Positions 9,075 to 18,021 of a DNA stretch of 64,000 nt are shown one piece after another. The notes below the pieces were generated by a model. The model worked only from the letters and a program-made list of their open reading frames with translations, was not told the DNA's origin and searched no databases. This DNA is from Nioella nitratireducens (GTDB lineage: Bacteria > Pseudomonadota > Alphaproteobacteria > Rhodobacterales > Rhodobacteraceae). Position numbers and translations under genes: made by a program. Position 1 is the stretch's first letter. Every line of letters starts with the position of its first letter. The stretch covers positions 62,001-126,000 of the forward strand of contig NZ_MNBW01000013.1 in NCBI RefSeq assembly GCF_001879715.1, written 5' to 3'.

Positions 9075-9088
9075 GAAAGGCCCCGATT

Positions 9089-9709
9089 ATGGACGAAGTG
9101 AAGGTCAACCCGTATCTGAAAAGCGCATTGGAACTGGGGCCACCGGTCCTGTTCTTCGTCGCCTATCTGTGGCTGAAGGACGAAACCTTTACCATTGGCG
9201 GGCATGACTATAGTGGCTTCATCGTGGTGACGGCGGGGTTCGTGCCGCTCTTGCTGGCCTCTATCGCGGCGCTGTGGAAACTGACCGGGCGGCTCAGCCG
9301 GATGCAGATATTCACCGCCGTCCTTGTCGTGGTCTTCGGCGGGCTGACCGTCTGGTTTGACGACGAACGTTTTTTCAAGATGAAGACGACGCTGGTCTAT
9401 TCCTTTTTCGTGATCTTGCTGGGGATCGGCTTGTTGCGTCGGGAAAGCTGGCTTGAATTCGTGATGGGCGAGATGCTGCCCATGAAGCGCGAGGGCTGGA
9501 TGATCCTGACCCGGCGGCTGGCAGCAGCCTTTGCCGTCATGGCCGCCGCGAACGAGATCGTCTGGCGCACCCAAACCACCGAGGTCTGGGTGCCGTTCGA
9601 AACCTTTGTCCTTCCCGGGTTCCTCTTCGTGGTCTTCATGGCCCAGGCCAAGCTGTTCGAGCGCTACATGATCGACCCCGGCAAGGACGAGGGCGAGACC
9701 CGCCCTTAA
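9089..9709 (+). CDS. yciB: YciB/IspZ inner-membrane septation protein A
   Basis: 206 residues with five to six membrane spans. The N terminus NPYLKSALELGPPVLFFVAY and the middle WLKDETFTIGG, LTVWFDDERFFKMKTTL are strong YciB (intracellular septation protein A) hallmarks, as is WRTQTTEVWVPFETFVLPG. The family is required for normal envelope integrity and septation in several bacteria, but its biochemical activity is not settled. It follows the EamA gene by 14 bp. Confidence 0.93.
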   Translation: MDEVKVNPYLKSALELGPPVLFFVAYLWLKDETFTIGGHDYSGFIVVTAGFVPLLLASIAALWKLTGRLSRMQIFTAVLVVVFGGLTVWFDDERFFKMKTTLVYSFFVILLGIGLLRRESWLEFVMGEMLPMKREGWMILTRRLAAAFAVMAAANEIVWRTQTTEVWVPFETFVLPGFLFVVFMAQAKLFERYMIDPGKDEGETRP

Positions 9710-9866
9710 CCCCCGAAGCCCAAGATCGGGAACCAGTCAACCGGGCGGGCCTGGCCCGAAGAATCCTGCAATCGTGGACTGTTGTGCTGTGGCTGGTCCA
9801 AGCGGGCAGGCCAGGAGGCACCCTGGTCAGTAACCGGAAATGCTAAACAAGCGGTGCCTTTGCTGC

Positions 9867-9872
9867 TATACT
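9867..9872 (+). promoter_or_regulatory. Possible -10 element for the 24-residue-repeat protein gene
   Basis: TATACT preceded by TGC (extended -10) lies about 100 bp upstream of the ATG at 9974. A 4/6 match to the -35 consensus (TAAACA, 9844-9849) lies 17 bp before it. The rest of the 264-bp gap 9710-9973 shows no gene. Weak, positional evidence only. Confidence 0.35.
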
Positions 9873-9973
9873 GGTTAGGTTCGAAGGATATTTGAGCGAT
9901 TTCTGACGGAGAGCGGTGTCGCTCCAATGTCGCGGCTGGTCACCGTCTCCTGTATTGCTGGGGAGGAAAATCC

Positions 9974-10501
9974 ATGAGTGCCGACGACATTGATACCCAG
10001 CCCGATCGGGCCACCTTGACCGATGATGACATTGTTTCACGAAAGATTGGGCGACGGCGGTTGCTACGCGGTCTGTCGCTGCTTGGCGCAAGTGCCCTGA
10101 TCGGACGTCCTGCTTCGCTGCGGGCGCAGGTCTTTATCCCACAGACCGAATGCTATGGCGTGGAATGCGATCCCAATTACAACTCGCAAGGCACCTATGG
10201 GCCGCCTGCCGGGCATGGTGGAAATCAGGGCCTTCCGGGCCATGACACCTATGGCGGCGGCAGTCAGGCCGGGCGCTGTCTGTCCCGAACCGGGTTTTCG
10301 GATTCCGACTGGGGGCAATTCGCCGACGCCCAAGGCTGCGGGCGCTTTGGCCCGACCCAGACGGGTTACACCGATTGCGACAATGGCCCGAGTGCCGATC
10401 CCGGTGGATACGGCAATGGACAGACCCGGATGACAGGACTGACCGATTCAGACGGCGGGGCCTTCGCCGACTATGCGCAATGTGGGCGGCGCGGGTATTA
10501 G
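9974..10501 (+). CDS. Exported protein with three exact-period 24-residue acidic repeats
   Basis: 175 residues, family not recognised. The N-terminal 25 residues are acidic. GRRRLLRGLSLLGASALIG (residues 26-44) then looks like a twin-arginine or Sec signal ending near LRAQ (52). The mature part is rich in Gly, Asp, Tyr and Cys. From residue 106 it has three tandem 24-residue repeats starting TGFSDSDWGQFAD (106), TGYTDCDNGPSAD (130) and TGLTDSDGGAFAD (154). The D-x-D-x-G spacing resembles calcium-binding loops, and cysteines sit at matching places in some repeats. The start ATG has GGGAGGAAAA before it. It stands alone between yciB and a convergent pseudouridine synthase gene. Calcium binding is inference. 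Confidence 0.75.
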   Translation: MSADDIDTQPDRATLTDDDIVSRKIGRRRLLRGLSLLGASALIGRPASLRAQVFIPQTECYGVECDPNYNSQGTYGPPAGHGGNQGLPGHDTYGGGSQAGRCLSRTGFSDSDWGQFADAQGCGRFGPTQTGYTDCDNGPSADPGGYGNGQTRMTGLTDSDGGAFADYAQCGRRGY

Positions 10502-10533
10502 GGTTATGTGACCACTCCCCACGGTCAGCTGGA

Positions 10534-11370
10534 TCACCGGCCGCGTTTGGGGCCCCTTGGGGCCTTTCCGGGGGCTTTCACGACCTTCCGGGCAGGGGGG
10601 CGCGTGGGTTTTTTCTTCGCCTCGGCATGGCCTTCCGGCAGGTCGATTCCCAGTTGATCGCGCAAGACCTTGGGCTTGATTTCCTCGACTGCGCCGGGTT
10701 TCAGCTCATTCAGCCGGAAGGGGCCGTAGCTGACCCGGATCAGCCGGTTCACATCCAGCCCCACTTCGCCCATGGCGCGGCGAATTTCGCGGTTCTTGCC
10801 TTCGCGCAGGCCGACGGTCAGCCACGCATTCGCACCCTGTTGGCGGTCAAGCGTCACGTCCATGGGCTGAAAACGCTCGCCTTCGATGGTGACCCCTTTG
10901 CGCAGCGGCGCCAGATCTTCGTCCTTGGGGGTGCCCTTGACCCGGACGCGGTATTTGCGCAGCCAGCCGGTCGAGGGCAATTCCAGCTTGCGCTTGACCC
11001 CGCCATCATTGGTCAGCAGCAAAAGCCCCTCGGAATTGAGGTCGAGGCGCCCGACGCTCATCACCCTCGGCATCCCCTCGGGCAGCTTGTCGAAGACCGT
11101 TTCGCGGCCCTTCTCGTCGCTGGTGGTGGTCACAAGACCGGTCGGCTTGTGGTACAGCCACAGTCGCGGGCGGTCGGGGGTGCCGACCTCCTTGCCGTCA
11201 ACGGTGATGGTGTCGCTCTCGGTCACGTTCAGCGCCGGGCTGTCGATTTTCTTGCCGTTCACGGTCACGCGCCCGGCCTCGATCATGCGCTCGGCCTCGC
11301 GGCGGCTGGCGATACCCGCGCGGGACAGAACCTTGGCGATGCGGTCGCCGTCTGGGGTGTTGGTGCTCAT
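10534..11370 (-). CDS. rRNA pseudouridine synthase, RsuA/RluB family
   Basis: 278 residues. An S4 RNA-binding domain occupies residues 8-60 (IAKVLSRAGIASRREAERMI, GRVTVNGKKID). The catalytic domain follows, with the family motif GRLDLNSEGLLLLTNDG carrying the catalytic Asp. A basic Lys/Pro/Arg tail ends the protein (KKKPTRPPARK). The tail and the S4 domain fit RluB (23S rRNA, helix 80 region) best, but RsuA/RluE relatives share the motifs. Divergent from tadA with a 51-bp gap. Confidence 0.93.
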   Translation of the reverse strand: MSTNTPDGDRIAKVLSRAGIASRREAERMIEAGRVTVNGKKIDSPALNVTESDTITVDGKEVGTPDRPRLWLYHKPTGLVTTTSDEKGRETVFDKLPEGMPRVMSVGRLDLNSEGLLLLTNDGGVKRKLELPSTGWLRKYRVRVKGTPKDEDLAPLRKGVTIEGERFQPMDVTLDRQQGANAWLTVGLREGKNREIRRAMGEVGLDVNRLIRVSYGPFRLNELKPGAVEEIKPKVLRDQLGIDLPEGHAEAKKKPTRPPARKVVKAPGKAPRGPKRGR

Positions 11371-11421
11371 GGGCTGGACCTAGCGGTTTGACAGCGGCTT
11401 GGAAAGCGGCAAAGGAAGGGT

Positions 11422-11901
11422 ATGAGCGGTTTCACAAGCCATATGGCGCGTGCCATGGACCAAGCGCGGGCCGCGGCGGAGGCTGGCGAAGTGCCTGTCG
11501 GCGCGGTGGTGGTCGGCCCAGATGGAACAGTGCTGGCGAAAACCCGCAACCGGATGCGTGAACTGCGCGACCCGACGGCCCATGCCGAGATGCTGGCCAT
11601 TCGCGCGGCGTGCGCGACGCTCGGCTCGGAACGGCTGACCGGCTGCGATCTTTACGTCACGCTCGAGCCGTGCCCGGCCTGCGCCGGTGCAATCAGCGCG
11701 GCGCGCATTGCCCGGCTCTACTACGGGGCGGCGGACCCCAAGTCTGGCGGCGTGGCTCAGGGGCCGCGGGTGTTCGACCACCCGCAAGCCCATCACAAGC
11801 CCGACGTCTACTGCGGCATCGGTGAACGCGAGGCGTCGGAGTTGCTGCGCGACTTTTTCGCAAAGCGCCGGGGCGAAGGGGCGCCCGATCGACCGGCCTG
11901 A
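11422..11901 (+). CDS. tadA: tRNA-specific adenosine deaminase
   Basis: 159 residues. Converts A34 to inosine in tRNA-Arg(ACG). The zinc and catalytic residues are visible: HAE (H54, E56) and PCPAC (C84, C87). EVPVGAVVV and RNRMRELRDPTAHAEM are standard TadA wording, which separates it from cytosine and guanine deaminases. It begins 51 bp from the divergent pseudouridine synthase gene and ends 37 bp before the stop of the convergent UPF0173 hydrolase gene. Confidence 0.95.
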   Translation: MSGFTSHMARAMDQARAAAEAGEVPVGAVVVGPDGTVLAKTRNRMRELRDPTAHAEMLAIRAACATLGSERLTGCDLYVTLEPCPACAGAISAARIARLYYGAADPKSGGVAQGPRVFDHPQAHHKPDVYCGIGEREASELLRDFFAKRRGEGAPDRPA

Positions 11902-11938
11902 TCCGGCGCTGCCTTGACGCCACGCCGCCCTGACCATG

Positions 11939-12631
11939 TCAGATCGTGATCGCCTCCAGCACTTGTGGCTCGACCACATCGACGTCCGGCAGGGCCGCTG
12001 CCAATGTTTCCGCCGATTGTTCGAGGATCGGGAAGGTGCGGTAGTGGCAGGGGATCAGGGTCTTGAAGTTGAAGAAGGTCTTGGCCGCGTAGGCCGCGCG
12101 TTTCATGTCCATTGTGAAATGCCCCCCCGCCGACAGAATGCCGATATCGGGCGCATGCAGATCGTTGAAGATCTTCATGTCCGACATCACGTCCGTGTCG
12201 CCCGAGAAATAGATCGTGCGGCCTTCGCCCGCGATCATGAACCCGCATTCGGTGCCCCCCCATTTCGGCCCGTCCGGCATGCCGAAGCTGGACGAATGCA
12301 GCGCGTTCACCATGGTTACGGCGACATCGCCCAACTGCACCGTGCCGCCCTTGTTGAAGCCGACGGTCTCGATATGCTCGTGCTCTTGCCAGAACGACAT
12401 CAGGTCGAACTGGCCCACCACCGGGATCTTCTTTTCGCGCGCAAGGTCGAGCGTGTCGGCAACATGATCGAAATGGGCGTGGGTCAACAGTATATGCGTG
12501 GCCCCGTCGATGGCCTCGGCCTTCCTGGCCTCGGGGAAGAGGGGGTTGCCGGTGAACCACGGATCGACCAGCAAGACCTGCCCTGCGATCTCGATGCGGA
12601 AACTGCCGTGGCCTAGCCAGATGATATTCAT
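11939..12631 (-). CDS. UPF0173 metal-dependent hydrolase (metallo-beta-lactamase fold)
   Basis: 230 residues. The N terminus MNIIWLGHGSFRIEIAGQ and the metal motif THAHFDH (H51, H53, D55, H56) place it in the UPF0173/YtkL group of the beta-lactamase superfamily. Later motifs are FSGDTDVMSDM and PCHYRTFP. These proteins are cytoplasmic hydrolases of uncertain substrate. ATG at 12631 is selected because the family N terminus starts there, with GGAGGG just upstream. Divergent from gatC across 162 bp. Confidence 0.92.
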   Translation of the reverse strand: MNIIWLGHGSFRIEIAGQVLLVDPWFTGNPLFPEARKAEAIDGATHILLTHAHFDHVADTLDLAREKKIPVVGQFDLMSFWQEHEHIETVGFNKGGTVQLGDVAVTMVNALHSSSFGMPDGPKWGGTECGFMIAGEGRTIYFSGDTDVMSDMKIFNDLHAPDIGILSAGGHFTMDMKRAAYAAKTFFNFKTLIPCHYRTFPILEQSAETLAAALPDVDVVEPQVLEAITI

Positions 12632-12793
12632 GAAACCCTCCTGTCGCTGTCTTTCGTAACAGGGTAGCGGTGGCGCGGCGCTCGTCAAACCGGATTCCGC
12701 AACGGGGCGGCGTTCCGGCGCTTGCGGCCACGCGCGTGGGGCTTTAAACCCGAGCGCGATCAAGACAGCCCAAGCCCGAAGGGACCCGGCCCC

Positions 12794-13081
12794 ATGTCCA
12801 TCGACATCGACACCGCCGCCCGCGTCGCGAAACTCGCGCGGATCAAGGTGGAAGACCAGGATCTGCCCGCGCTGGCAGGAGAATTCAACGCCATCCTCGG
12901 TTTCATCGAACAGCTTCAAGAGCTGAACGTGGATGATGTCGAGCCGATGACCTCGGTCACGCCGATGCGCCTGACACGGCGCGAGGACGCGGTCACCGAT
13001 GGCAACCAACAGGGCAAGGTTCTGGCAAACGCGCCCGATGCGCGCGAGGGTTTTTTCGCGGTTCCGAAGGTGGTTGAATAA
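12794..13081 (+). CDS. gatC: Asp/Glu-tRNA amidotransferase subunit C
   Basis: 95 residues, the normal GatC length. [19 protein letters not shown], the Leu-rich middle and [21 protein letters not shown] are diagnostic. GatC is the small scaffold that holds GatA and GatB together in the enzyme that makes Gln-tRNA(Gln) and/or Asn-tRNA(Asn) from misacylated precursors. Its TAA overlaps the gatA ATG by one base (TAATG), which implies translational coupling. Confidence 0.97.
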   Translation: MSIDIDTAARVAKLARIKVEDQDLPALAGEFNAILGFIEQLQELNVDDVEPMTSVTPMRLTRREDAVTDGNQQGKVLANAPDAREGFFAVPKVVE

Positions 13082-14559
13082 TGTCTGACCTGAACAAACT
13101 GACCATTGCCGAGGCGCGCGACGCGCTGCGCAAGGGCGAGACCACCTCGGTTGCGTTGACCGAAAGCTGCCTGTCGGCGATCGACGGGGCGGATGCGCTT
13201 GGCGCCTTCGTGCACAAGACGCCCGAGATCGCGCTGGAGCGCGCCAAGGCCGCCGACGCCCGCATCAAGGCAGGCGACGCGCCTGACATGTGCGGCATCC
13301 CGGTGGGCATAAAGGATTTGTTCTGCACCGAGGGCGTGCCGTCGCAGGCCGCATCCAAAATCCTCGAAGGCTTCCTGCCGCAGTATGAATCGACTGTTTC
13401 GGGCAAGCTGAAGGATGCCGGGTCGGTCATGCTCGGCAAGCTCAACATGGACGAGTTCGCCATGGGCAGCTCGAACGAGACCAGCGTTTACGGCAACGCG
13501 GTGAACCCGTGGAAGACCGGTGACGACCTGCTGACGCCCGGCGGTTCGTCTGGCGGGTCGGCGTCTGCCGTGGCTGCCGACCTCTGCCTCGCCGCGACCG
13601 GAACCGACACCGGTGGCTCGATCCGCCAGCCTGCGGCCTTCACCGGCACCGTGGGTTTGAAACCCACCTACGGGCGCTGCTCGCGTTGGGGCATCGTGGC
13701 GTTTGCAAGCTCGCTCGATCAGGCTGGCCCGATGACCAAGACCGTGCGCGACGCGGCGATCATGGGCGCGGCGATGATGGGCCACGATCCCAAGGACAGC
13801 ACTTCCGCCGACATGGCGGTGCCGGATTTCGAAGCGATGCTGACCGGTGATATCCGCGGCAAGGTGATCGGAATTCCCAAGGAATACCGGATGGAGGGTA
13901 TGCCCGCCGAGATCGAAAAGCTTTGGCACGACGGCGCCGAAATGCTGCGCGATGCGGGTGCCGAGATCCGCGATATCAGTCTGCCGCACACCAAATACGC
14001 GCTGCCCGCCTATTACGTGGTGGCCCCGGCAGAGGCGTCCTCGAATCTCGCACGCTATGACGGGGTGCGTTTTGGCCATCGCGCCAAGCTGGCGCAAGGC
14101 GACGGCATTACCGAGATGTATGAAAAGACCCGCGCCGAGGGCTTCGGAGCCGAGGTGCAGCGCCGCGTGATGATCGGCACCTACGTCCTGTCGGCGGGCT
14201 TTTACGATGCCTATTACAACCGGGCCCGCAAGGTGCGTGCGTTGATCAAGAAGGATTTCGAGGATGTTTTTGCCGCTGGCGTGGACAGCATCCTGACCCC
14301 CGCCACGCCGTCGGCGGCCTTTGAACTGGGCAAGGACGTGTCGGACCCGGTCGAGATGTATCTCAACGACGTCTTTACCGTGACCGTGAACCTTGCCGGT
14401 CTGCCGGGCATTGCCGTGCCCGCCGGGCTCGATGCACAGGGCCTGCCGCTTGGGCTGCAACTGATCGGCCGTCCGTGGGAAGAGGGTGATCTGCTGAACA
14501 CCGCCTACGCCATGGAACAGGCCGCCGGCTTTGTGGCGAAGCCCGCGAAATGGTGGTAG
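13081..14559 (+). CDS. gatA: Asp/Glu-tRNA amidotransferase subunit A
   Basis: 492 residues. The amidase that releases ammonia from glutamine or asparagine and passes it to GatB. The Ser-cisSer-Lys triad of the amidase signature family is visible: K78 in [12 protein letters not shown]156 in PGGSSGGSA and S180 in [11 protein letters not shown]. Coupled to gatC by a 1-bp overlap. gatB is not adjacent, so the operon is split, as is common in this lineage. A GluQ-RS paralogue elsewhere in the window (25177-26115) is unrelated to this pathway. Confidence 0.98.
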   Translation: MSDLNKLTIAEARDALRKGETTSVALTESCLSAIDGADALGAFVHKTPEIALERAKAADARIKAGDAPDMCGIPVGIKDLFCTEGVPSQAASKILEGFLPQYESTVSGKLKDAGSVMLGKLNMDEFAMGSSNETSVYGNAVNPWKTGDDLLTPGGSSGGSASAVAADLCLAATGTDTGGSIRQPAAFTGTVGLKPTYGRCSRWGIVAFASSLDQAGPMTKTVRDAAIMGAAMMGHDPKDSTSADMAVPDFEAMLTGDIRGKVIGIPKEYRMEGMPAEIEKLWHDGAEMLRDAGAEIRDISLPHTKYALPAYYVVAPAEASSNLARYDGVRFGHRAKLAQGDGITEMYEKTRAEGFGAEVQRRVMIGTYVLSAGFYDAYYNRARKVRALIKKDFEDVFAAGVDSILTPATPSAAFELGKDVSDPVEMYLNDVFTVTVNLAGLPGIAVPAGLDAQGLPLGLQLIGRPWEEGDLLNTAYAMEQAAGFVAKPAKWW

Positions 14560-14592
14560 ACACCGCCGAAACGCGAGAGTGAGGTTGGGCGA

Positions 14593-15270
14593 ATGCGGAC
14601 GATTGCGATGACGGGCCTTGCTGTCCTGATGCTTGGGGCCTGTGCGTCCCAGCCCGATGATTCACGCGGCGTGGGCTTTTCCGACTATTCCCAGGACCGG
14701 GCTGCGCGCGAAGCTGCCCTGCGCGGAACCGGCCAACCCCAGACGGTGCTGCCCCCGGCAGAGCGGTCGGAGGCTGAAATCTCCGCGTTGGCCGAAGGCG
14801 CGATTGCCGCGGCTGAATCAGGTCAGGCCACTGCCGCCGCCCCCCCGGTCGGCACCGCGCATGTGGCCATTTCGGATGAGCAGGATTTCGGCGCCGTATC
14901 GGAACGCGAAAGCATCGAGAGCGACGCCGAACGCCTGCGCCGGATGCAGGAACAGCGGGTCGAGGTGGCGCCGACCGCCGTGCCCGAGCGGCCCGACTCG
15001 ACCGGACCGAATATCATCCAGTATGCCCTGTCCACCAGCCATCCCGTTGGCCAGCAAATGTATCGACGCATGAATTTGGCGGCGGGTGCCCGGCACGAGC
15101 GCAACTGCCTGTCCTACCGGTCGGATGACCTTGCGCAGGAGGCATTCTTGCGAATGGGCGGCCCCGGACGTGACCGGCAGGCGCTGGACCCCGATGGCGA
15201 CGGTTATGCCTGCGGATGGGATCCCACCGTCTATCGTAACGCCGCAACGGCTGCTGCGCAGGGACAGTGA
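14593..15270 (+). CDS. Lipoprotein with C-terminal Excalibur-like DPDGDG motif
   Basis: 225 residues, not assigned to a named family. The signal peptide ends in the lipobox LGAC (C17), so it should be lipid-anchored in the periplasm. A low-complexity Ala/Glu-rich region (about 25-140) precedes a conserved C-terminal block. That block begins HPVGQQMYRRMN and ends LDPDGDGYACGWDP (about residues 201-214). This D-x-D-x-D-G-x-x-C pattern resembles the Excalibur calcium-binding motif. The TGA overlaps the GTG start of the AmpD-like amidase gene (GTGA), suggesting joint expression and a cell-envelope role. Confidence 0.8.
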   Translation: MRTIAMTGLAVLMLGACASQPDDSRGVGFSDYSQDRAAREAALRGTGQPQTVLPPAERSEAEISALAEGAIAAAESGQATAAAPPVGTAHVAISDEQDFGAVSERESIESDAERLRRMQEQRVEVAPTAVPERPDSTGPNIIQYALSTSHPVGQQMYRRMNLAAGARHERNCLSYRSDDLAQEAFLRMGGPGRDRQALDPDGDGYACGWDPTVYRNAATAAAQGQ

Positions 15271-15932
15271 GCCGCTCTCCCAATTTCGGTGCGCGACGGG
15301 CCGGGCTGCGGCCCGAACTGGTGGTCTTGCACTACACCGCGATGGACAGTTGCGACGCCGCGGCCCGGGCGCTTTGCGATCCGGCGCGTGAGGTTTCGGC
15401 CCATTACCTGATTTCCGAGACGGGCGAGGTTCTGGAACTCGTCCCCGAGCCGATGCGGGCATGGCACGCGGGGGCGGGGGAGTGGGGCGGACGCGGCGAC
15501 GTCAATTCCCGCTCTATCGGGATCGAACTGGCCAATACCGGGGCCACCCCGTTCGCGGCGCGCCAGATCGCGGCGCTGGAGGTCTTGCTGTCCGGCATCC
15601 TGTCCCGCTGGAAGGTTCCGGCCAAGGGCGTCATCGCGCATTCCGACATGGCTCCGGGGCGCAAGATCGACCCCGGCCCCCGCTTTGACTGGCGGCGTCT
15701 GGCACGGCAGGGGCTGGCGGTCTGGCCAGGCCCGACCGGGGGGATTGCGCCAGATGAAAGGGCCTTTCGGGCCGCCGCAGAACGCTTTGGCTACCCTCGC
15801 GAGGTGCCCTTTGAGTTGTTGCTGGCCACGGTGCGCCTGCGCTTCCGACCCCGTCACGCGGGACCACTGGATATCCGCGATATGGGGCTGATCTGCGATC
15901 TCGCCGACAGGTTCCCCGCGAACGGGGCTTGA
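15267..15932 (+). CDS. N-acetylmuramoyl-L-alanine amidase, AmpD/Amidase_2 family
   Basis: 221 residues. The zinc and catalytic residues expected from AmpD are present: H22 (VLHYTAM), E86 (SIGIEL), H124 (IAHSDMAPGRK), K132 and D134. There is no signal peptide, so it is probably a cytoplasmic recycling amidase acting on anhydro-muropeptides. The GTG start overlaps the preceding stop. A C-terminal extension (residues 165-221) resembles the peptidoglycan-binding-like tail of alphaproteobacterial AmpD homologues. Its TGA lies inside the -35 of the rnpB promoter. Confidence 0.92.
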   Translation: MSRSPNFGARRAGLRPELVVLHYTAMDSCDAAARALCDPAREVSAHYLISETGEVLELVPEPMRAWHAGAGEWGGRGDVNSRSIGIELANTGATPFAARQIAALEVLLSGILSRWKVPAKGVIAHSDMAPGRKIDPGPRFDWRRLARQGLAVWPGPTGGIAPDERAFRAAAERFGYPREVPFELLLATVRLRFRPRHAGPLDIRDMGLICDLADRFPANGA

Positions 15933-15957
15933 CCTTACCGATGGCCCGCCCCTACAT
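15929..15957 (+). promoter_or_regulatory. Promoter of rnpB
   Basis: TTGACC (15929-15934), 17 bp, CTACAT (15952-15957). The second element matches the alphaproteobacterial housekeeping -10 core CTANAW. It ends 7 bp before the inferred RNA 5' end at 15965, the right distance for a transcription start. The -35 contains the stop codon of the upstream amidase gene. Confidence 0.6.
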
Positions 15958-15964
15958 GCCGCTC

Positions 15965-16361
15965 GCGCGGAGGGCCGGATGGCCGCGGGCAGGGCAACCT
16001 GTCCGAGGAAAGTCCGGACTCCCTGAAGCAACGGTGCCGGGTAACGCCCGGGCGGAGCAATCCGACGGAAAGCGCCACAGAAAACAGACCGCCCATGGAC
16101 GGGTCGGGCAACCGATACCCCCCATGGGTAAGGGTGAAACGGTGGAGTAAGAGACCACCGCGCCGCTGGCAACAGGGGCGGCACGGCAAGCCCCACCGGG
16201 AGCAACGCCAAATAGGGACCTCGCGTGCGTGCCACAGGGACGCTTCAGCCCGAGAGGTCCGGGTTGGCAGCTGGAGCCAGCGGGCAACCGCTGGCCTAGA
16301 GGAATGGTCATCGAACCGGGGGAACCCGGGGAACAAAATCCGGCTTACAGGCCCTCCGCGC
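15965..16361 (+). ncRNA. rnpB: RNase P RNA (type A)
   Basis: The catalytic RNA of RNase P, which matures tRNA 5' ends. The two ends pair perfectly: GCGCGGAGGGCC (15965-15976) with GGCCCTCCGCGC (16350-16361), forming helix P1. The conserved 5' core GAGGAAAGTCCGGACT begins at 16005. The 3' core ACAAAATCCGGCTTA lies at 16333-16347. Length is about 397 nt, normal for type A. It fills the 511-bp gap between the amidase gene and chrA together with its promoter. Confidence 0.97.
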
Positions 16362-16443
16362 ATATTTTCCTGACGTTTTCGGCCCCCCGGACGGTGGGCG
16401 ATCTGTCATTCCCCCGTCATGGATCATCCGTTAGACAGGCGCG

Positions 16444-17730
16444 ATGACACACGACCCGTCCTCCCATCCGCTGGCCCAGTTGATCCGCGTTTTCGGGCGC
16501 ATCGGGCTGTTGTCCTTCGGTGGCCCGGCCGCGCAGATCGCGTTGATGCATCGGGAACTGGTCGAGGTGCGGCCATGGTTGAGCGAACGGCAATTCCTTG
16601 GCGCGCTGTCTTTCTCGATGCTGCTGCCCGGGCCCGAGGCGATGCAACTGGCCACCTATGCGGGCTGGCGACTGCGCGGCACGCAGGGTGGGCTGATCGC
16701 GGGCGGGTTGTTCATCCTGCCCGGTGCGGTGGTGGTGATGGCGCTTGCCGCGCTCTACGTTCGTTTCGGGCAGGTGCCGCTGGTCTCGTCGCTTTTCCTC
16801 GGAATCAAGGCCACGGTGATGGTGGTGGTCGTCGAGGCCCTGTTGCGTGTCAGTCGCAAGGCATTGAAGGGCCGGTTGCCCTATGGTCTGGCTGGGCTGG
16901 CCTTCCTCGGGTTGTTTGCCTTCAACCTGCCGTTTCCCGTGATCATCGCGGCTGCGGCTGGGGTGGGGGCACTCGCCATGGGGCGGGCGACCGAAGAAAC
17001 CCCCGCAGCCCCGGTCGCTTGGCGCGGAACGCTGAGCACCGTGCTGGTCTGGGGCGGGCTGTGGTTGCTGCCCGTGCTGGCGTTATGGGTGATTGCCCCC
17101 ACGGCGGTGTTGACCGAAGTGGGGTTGTTCTTTGCCAAGCTCGCGGTGGTGACCTTTGGCGGGGCCTATGCCGTGCTGGCCTACATGGTGCAGCAAGTGG
17201 TCGGCGATTTCGGCTGGCTGACCACGGGGCAGATGATGGACGCGCTCGGATTGGCCGAGACGACGCCAGGACCGCTGATCCTGGTGACAGAGTTCGTGGG
17301 CTTTCTGGCCGGGGCCGGGCAGGGGGGGCTTGGCTTTGGGGTGCTGGCGGCACTGGTCACGCTGTGGGTCACTTTCGTGCCCTGTTTCCTTTGGATTTTT
17401 GCCTTCGCGCCCTATGTCGAATGGATTACCGCGCAGCCGCGCCTGAACGGCGCGCTGTCCGGCATCACTGCCGCCGTGGTGGGGGTGATTCTGAATCTTT
17501 CGCTCTGGTTTGGGCTGCATGTCTTGTTCGGCGAGGTGGCGCAGGTCGGTGTCGGCCCCGCCGCCGTGTGGCTGCCGCAGCTTTCCAGCGTCGATCCGGG
17601 GGCGATTTTGCTGGCTTTTCTGGCTGGCGTTTTGCTGTTGGTCCGCAAATGGGACTTGCTGGCGGTGCTGCCCGTATTGGCGGCTTGTGGCGTGCTCTGG
17701 CAGCTTGGGATTGTGCCGCTTTTCGGTTGA
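16444..17730 (+). CDS. chrA: Chromate efflux transporter, CHR family (long, two-domain)
   Basis: 428 residues with about ten to twelve membrane spans in two homologous halves. First-half motifs are FGRIGLLSFGGPAAQIALMH and LLPGPEAMQLATYAGW. Second-half counterparts are KLAVVTFGGAYAVLAYM and AETTPGPLILVTEFVGF. This FGGP...PGP pattern is diagnostic for ChrA, which expels chromate driven by the proton motive force; sulfate-related roles exist in some members. It stands alone, without a ChrB regulator. Its TGA lies within the -35 box of the rpmG promoter. Confidence 0.95.
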   Translation: MTHDPSSHPLAQLIRVFGRIGLLSFGGPAAQIALMHRELVEVRPWLSERQFLGALSFSMLLPGPEAMQLATYAGWRLRGTQGGLIAGGLFILPGAVVVMALAALYVRFGQVPLVSSLFLGIKATVMVVVVEALLRVSRKALKGRLPYGLAGLAFLGLFAFNLPFPVIIAAAAGVGALAMGRATEETPAAPVAWRGTLSTVLVWGGLWLLPVLALWVIAPTAVLTEVGLFFAKLAVVTFGGAYAVLAYMVQQVVGDFGWLTTGQMMDALGLAETTPGPLILVTEFVGFLAGAGQGGLGFGVLAALVTLWVTFVPCFLWIFAFAPYVEWITAQPRLNGALSGITAAVVGVILNLSLWFGLHVLFGEVAQVGVGPAAVWLPQLSSVDPGAILLAFLAGVLLLVRKWDLLAVLPVLAACGVLWQLGIVPLFG

Positions 17731-17754
17731 CACCCCGCCGCACCACGGTAAAAG
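17727..17754 (+). promoter_or_regulatory. Promoter of rpmG
   Basis: A perfect -35 TTGACA (17727-17732), 16 bp, then TAAAAG (17749-17754). It lies at the end of chrA and leaves a leader of about 65 nt before the rpmG ATG at 17825. Seen in sequence; activity is inferred. Confidence 0.6.
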
Positions 17755-17824
17755 GCACGCTCAACCAGAGACATGAGCGCAAGGGCCGACGCGGCGCGCG
17801 CGCCCCGCTTTGCAGGAGTTTAAC

Positions 17825-17992
17825 ATGGCGAAGCCGACCACCATCAAGATCCGCCTGAATTCCACGGCGGGCACCGGCCACTTCTACGTGACCAAGAAAA
17901 ACGCGCGTACGATGACGGAAAAGATGACCGTGCGCAAATATGATCCCGTCGTGCGCAAGCATGTCGAGTACAAGGAAGGCAAGATCAAGTGA
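17825..17992 (+). CDS. rpmG: 50S ribosomal protein L33
   Basis: 55 residues. The sequence [20 protein letters not shown], then [12 protein letters not shown] and [19 protein letters not shown], is unmistakable L33. It lacks the two CxxC pairs, so it is the zinc-independent form. A longer frame reaches back 5 codons, but the ATG at 17825, behind GGAGTTTAAC, gives the canonical N terminus. It has its own promoter and terminator. Confidence 0.98.
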   Translation: MAKPTTIKIRLNSTAGTGHFYVTKKNARTMTEKMTVRKYDPVVRKHVEYKEGKIK

Positions 17993-18021
17993 TTTGATCG
18001 CCTTCAGGTGTCTGCCGAAAA

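Noticed and set aside
16419-17858. A 479-residue frame overlapping chrA
   Set aside because: It is a different frame of the same strand over the whole of chrA, rich in Arg and Gly, with no membrane pattern.
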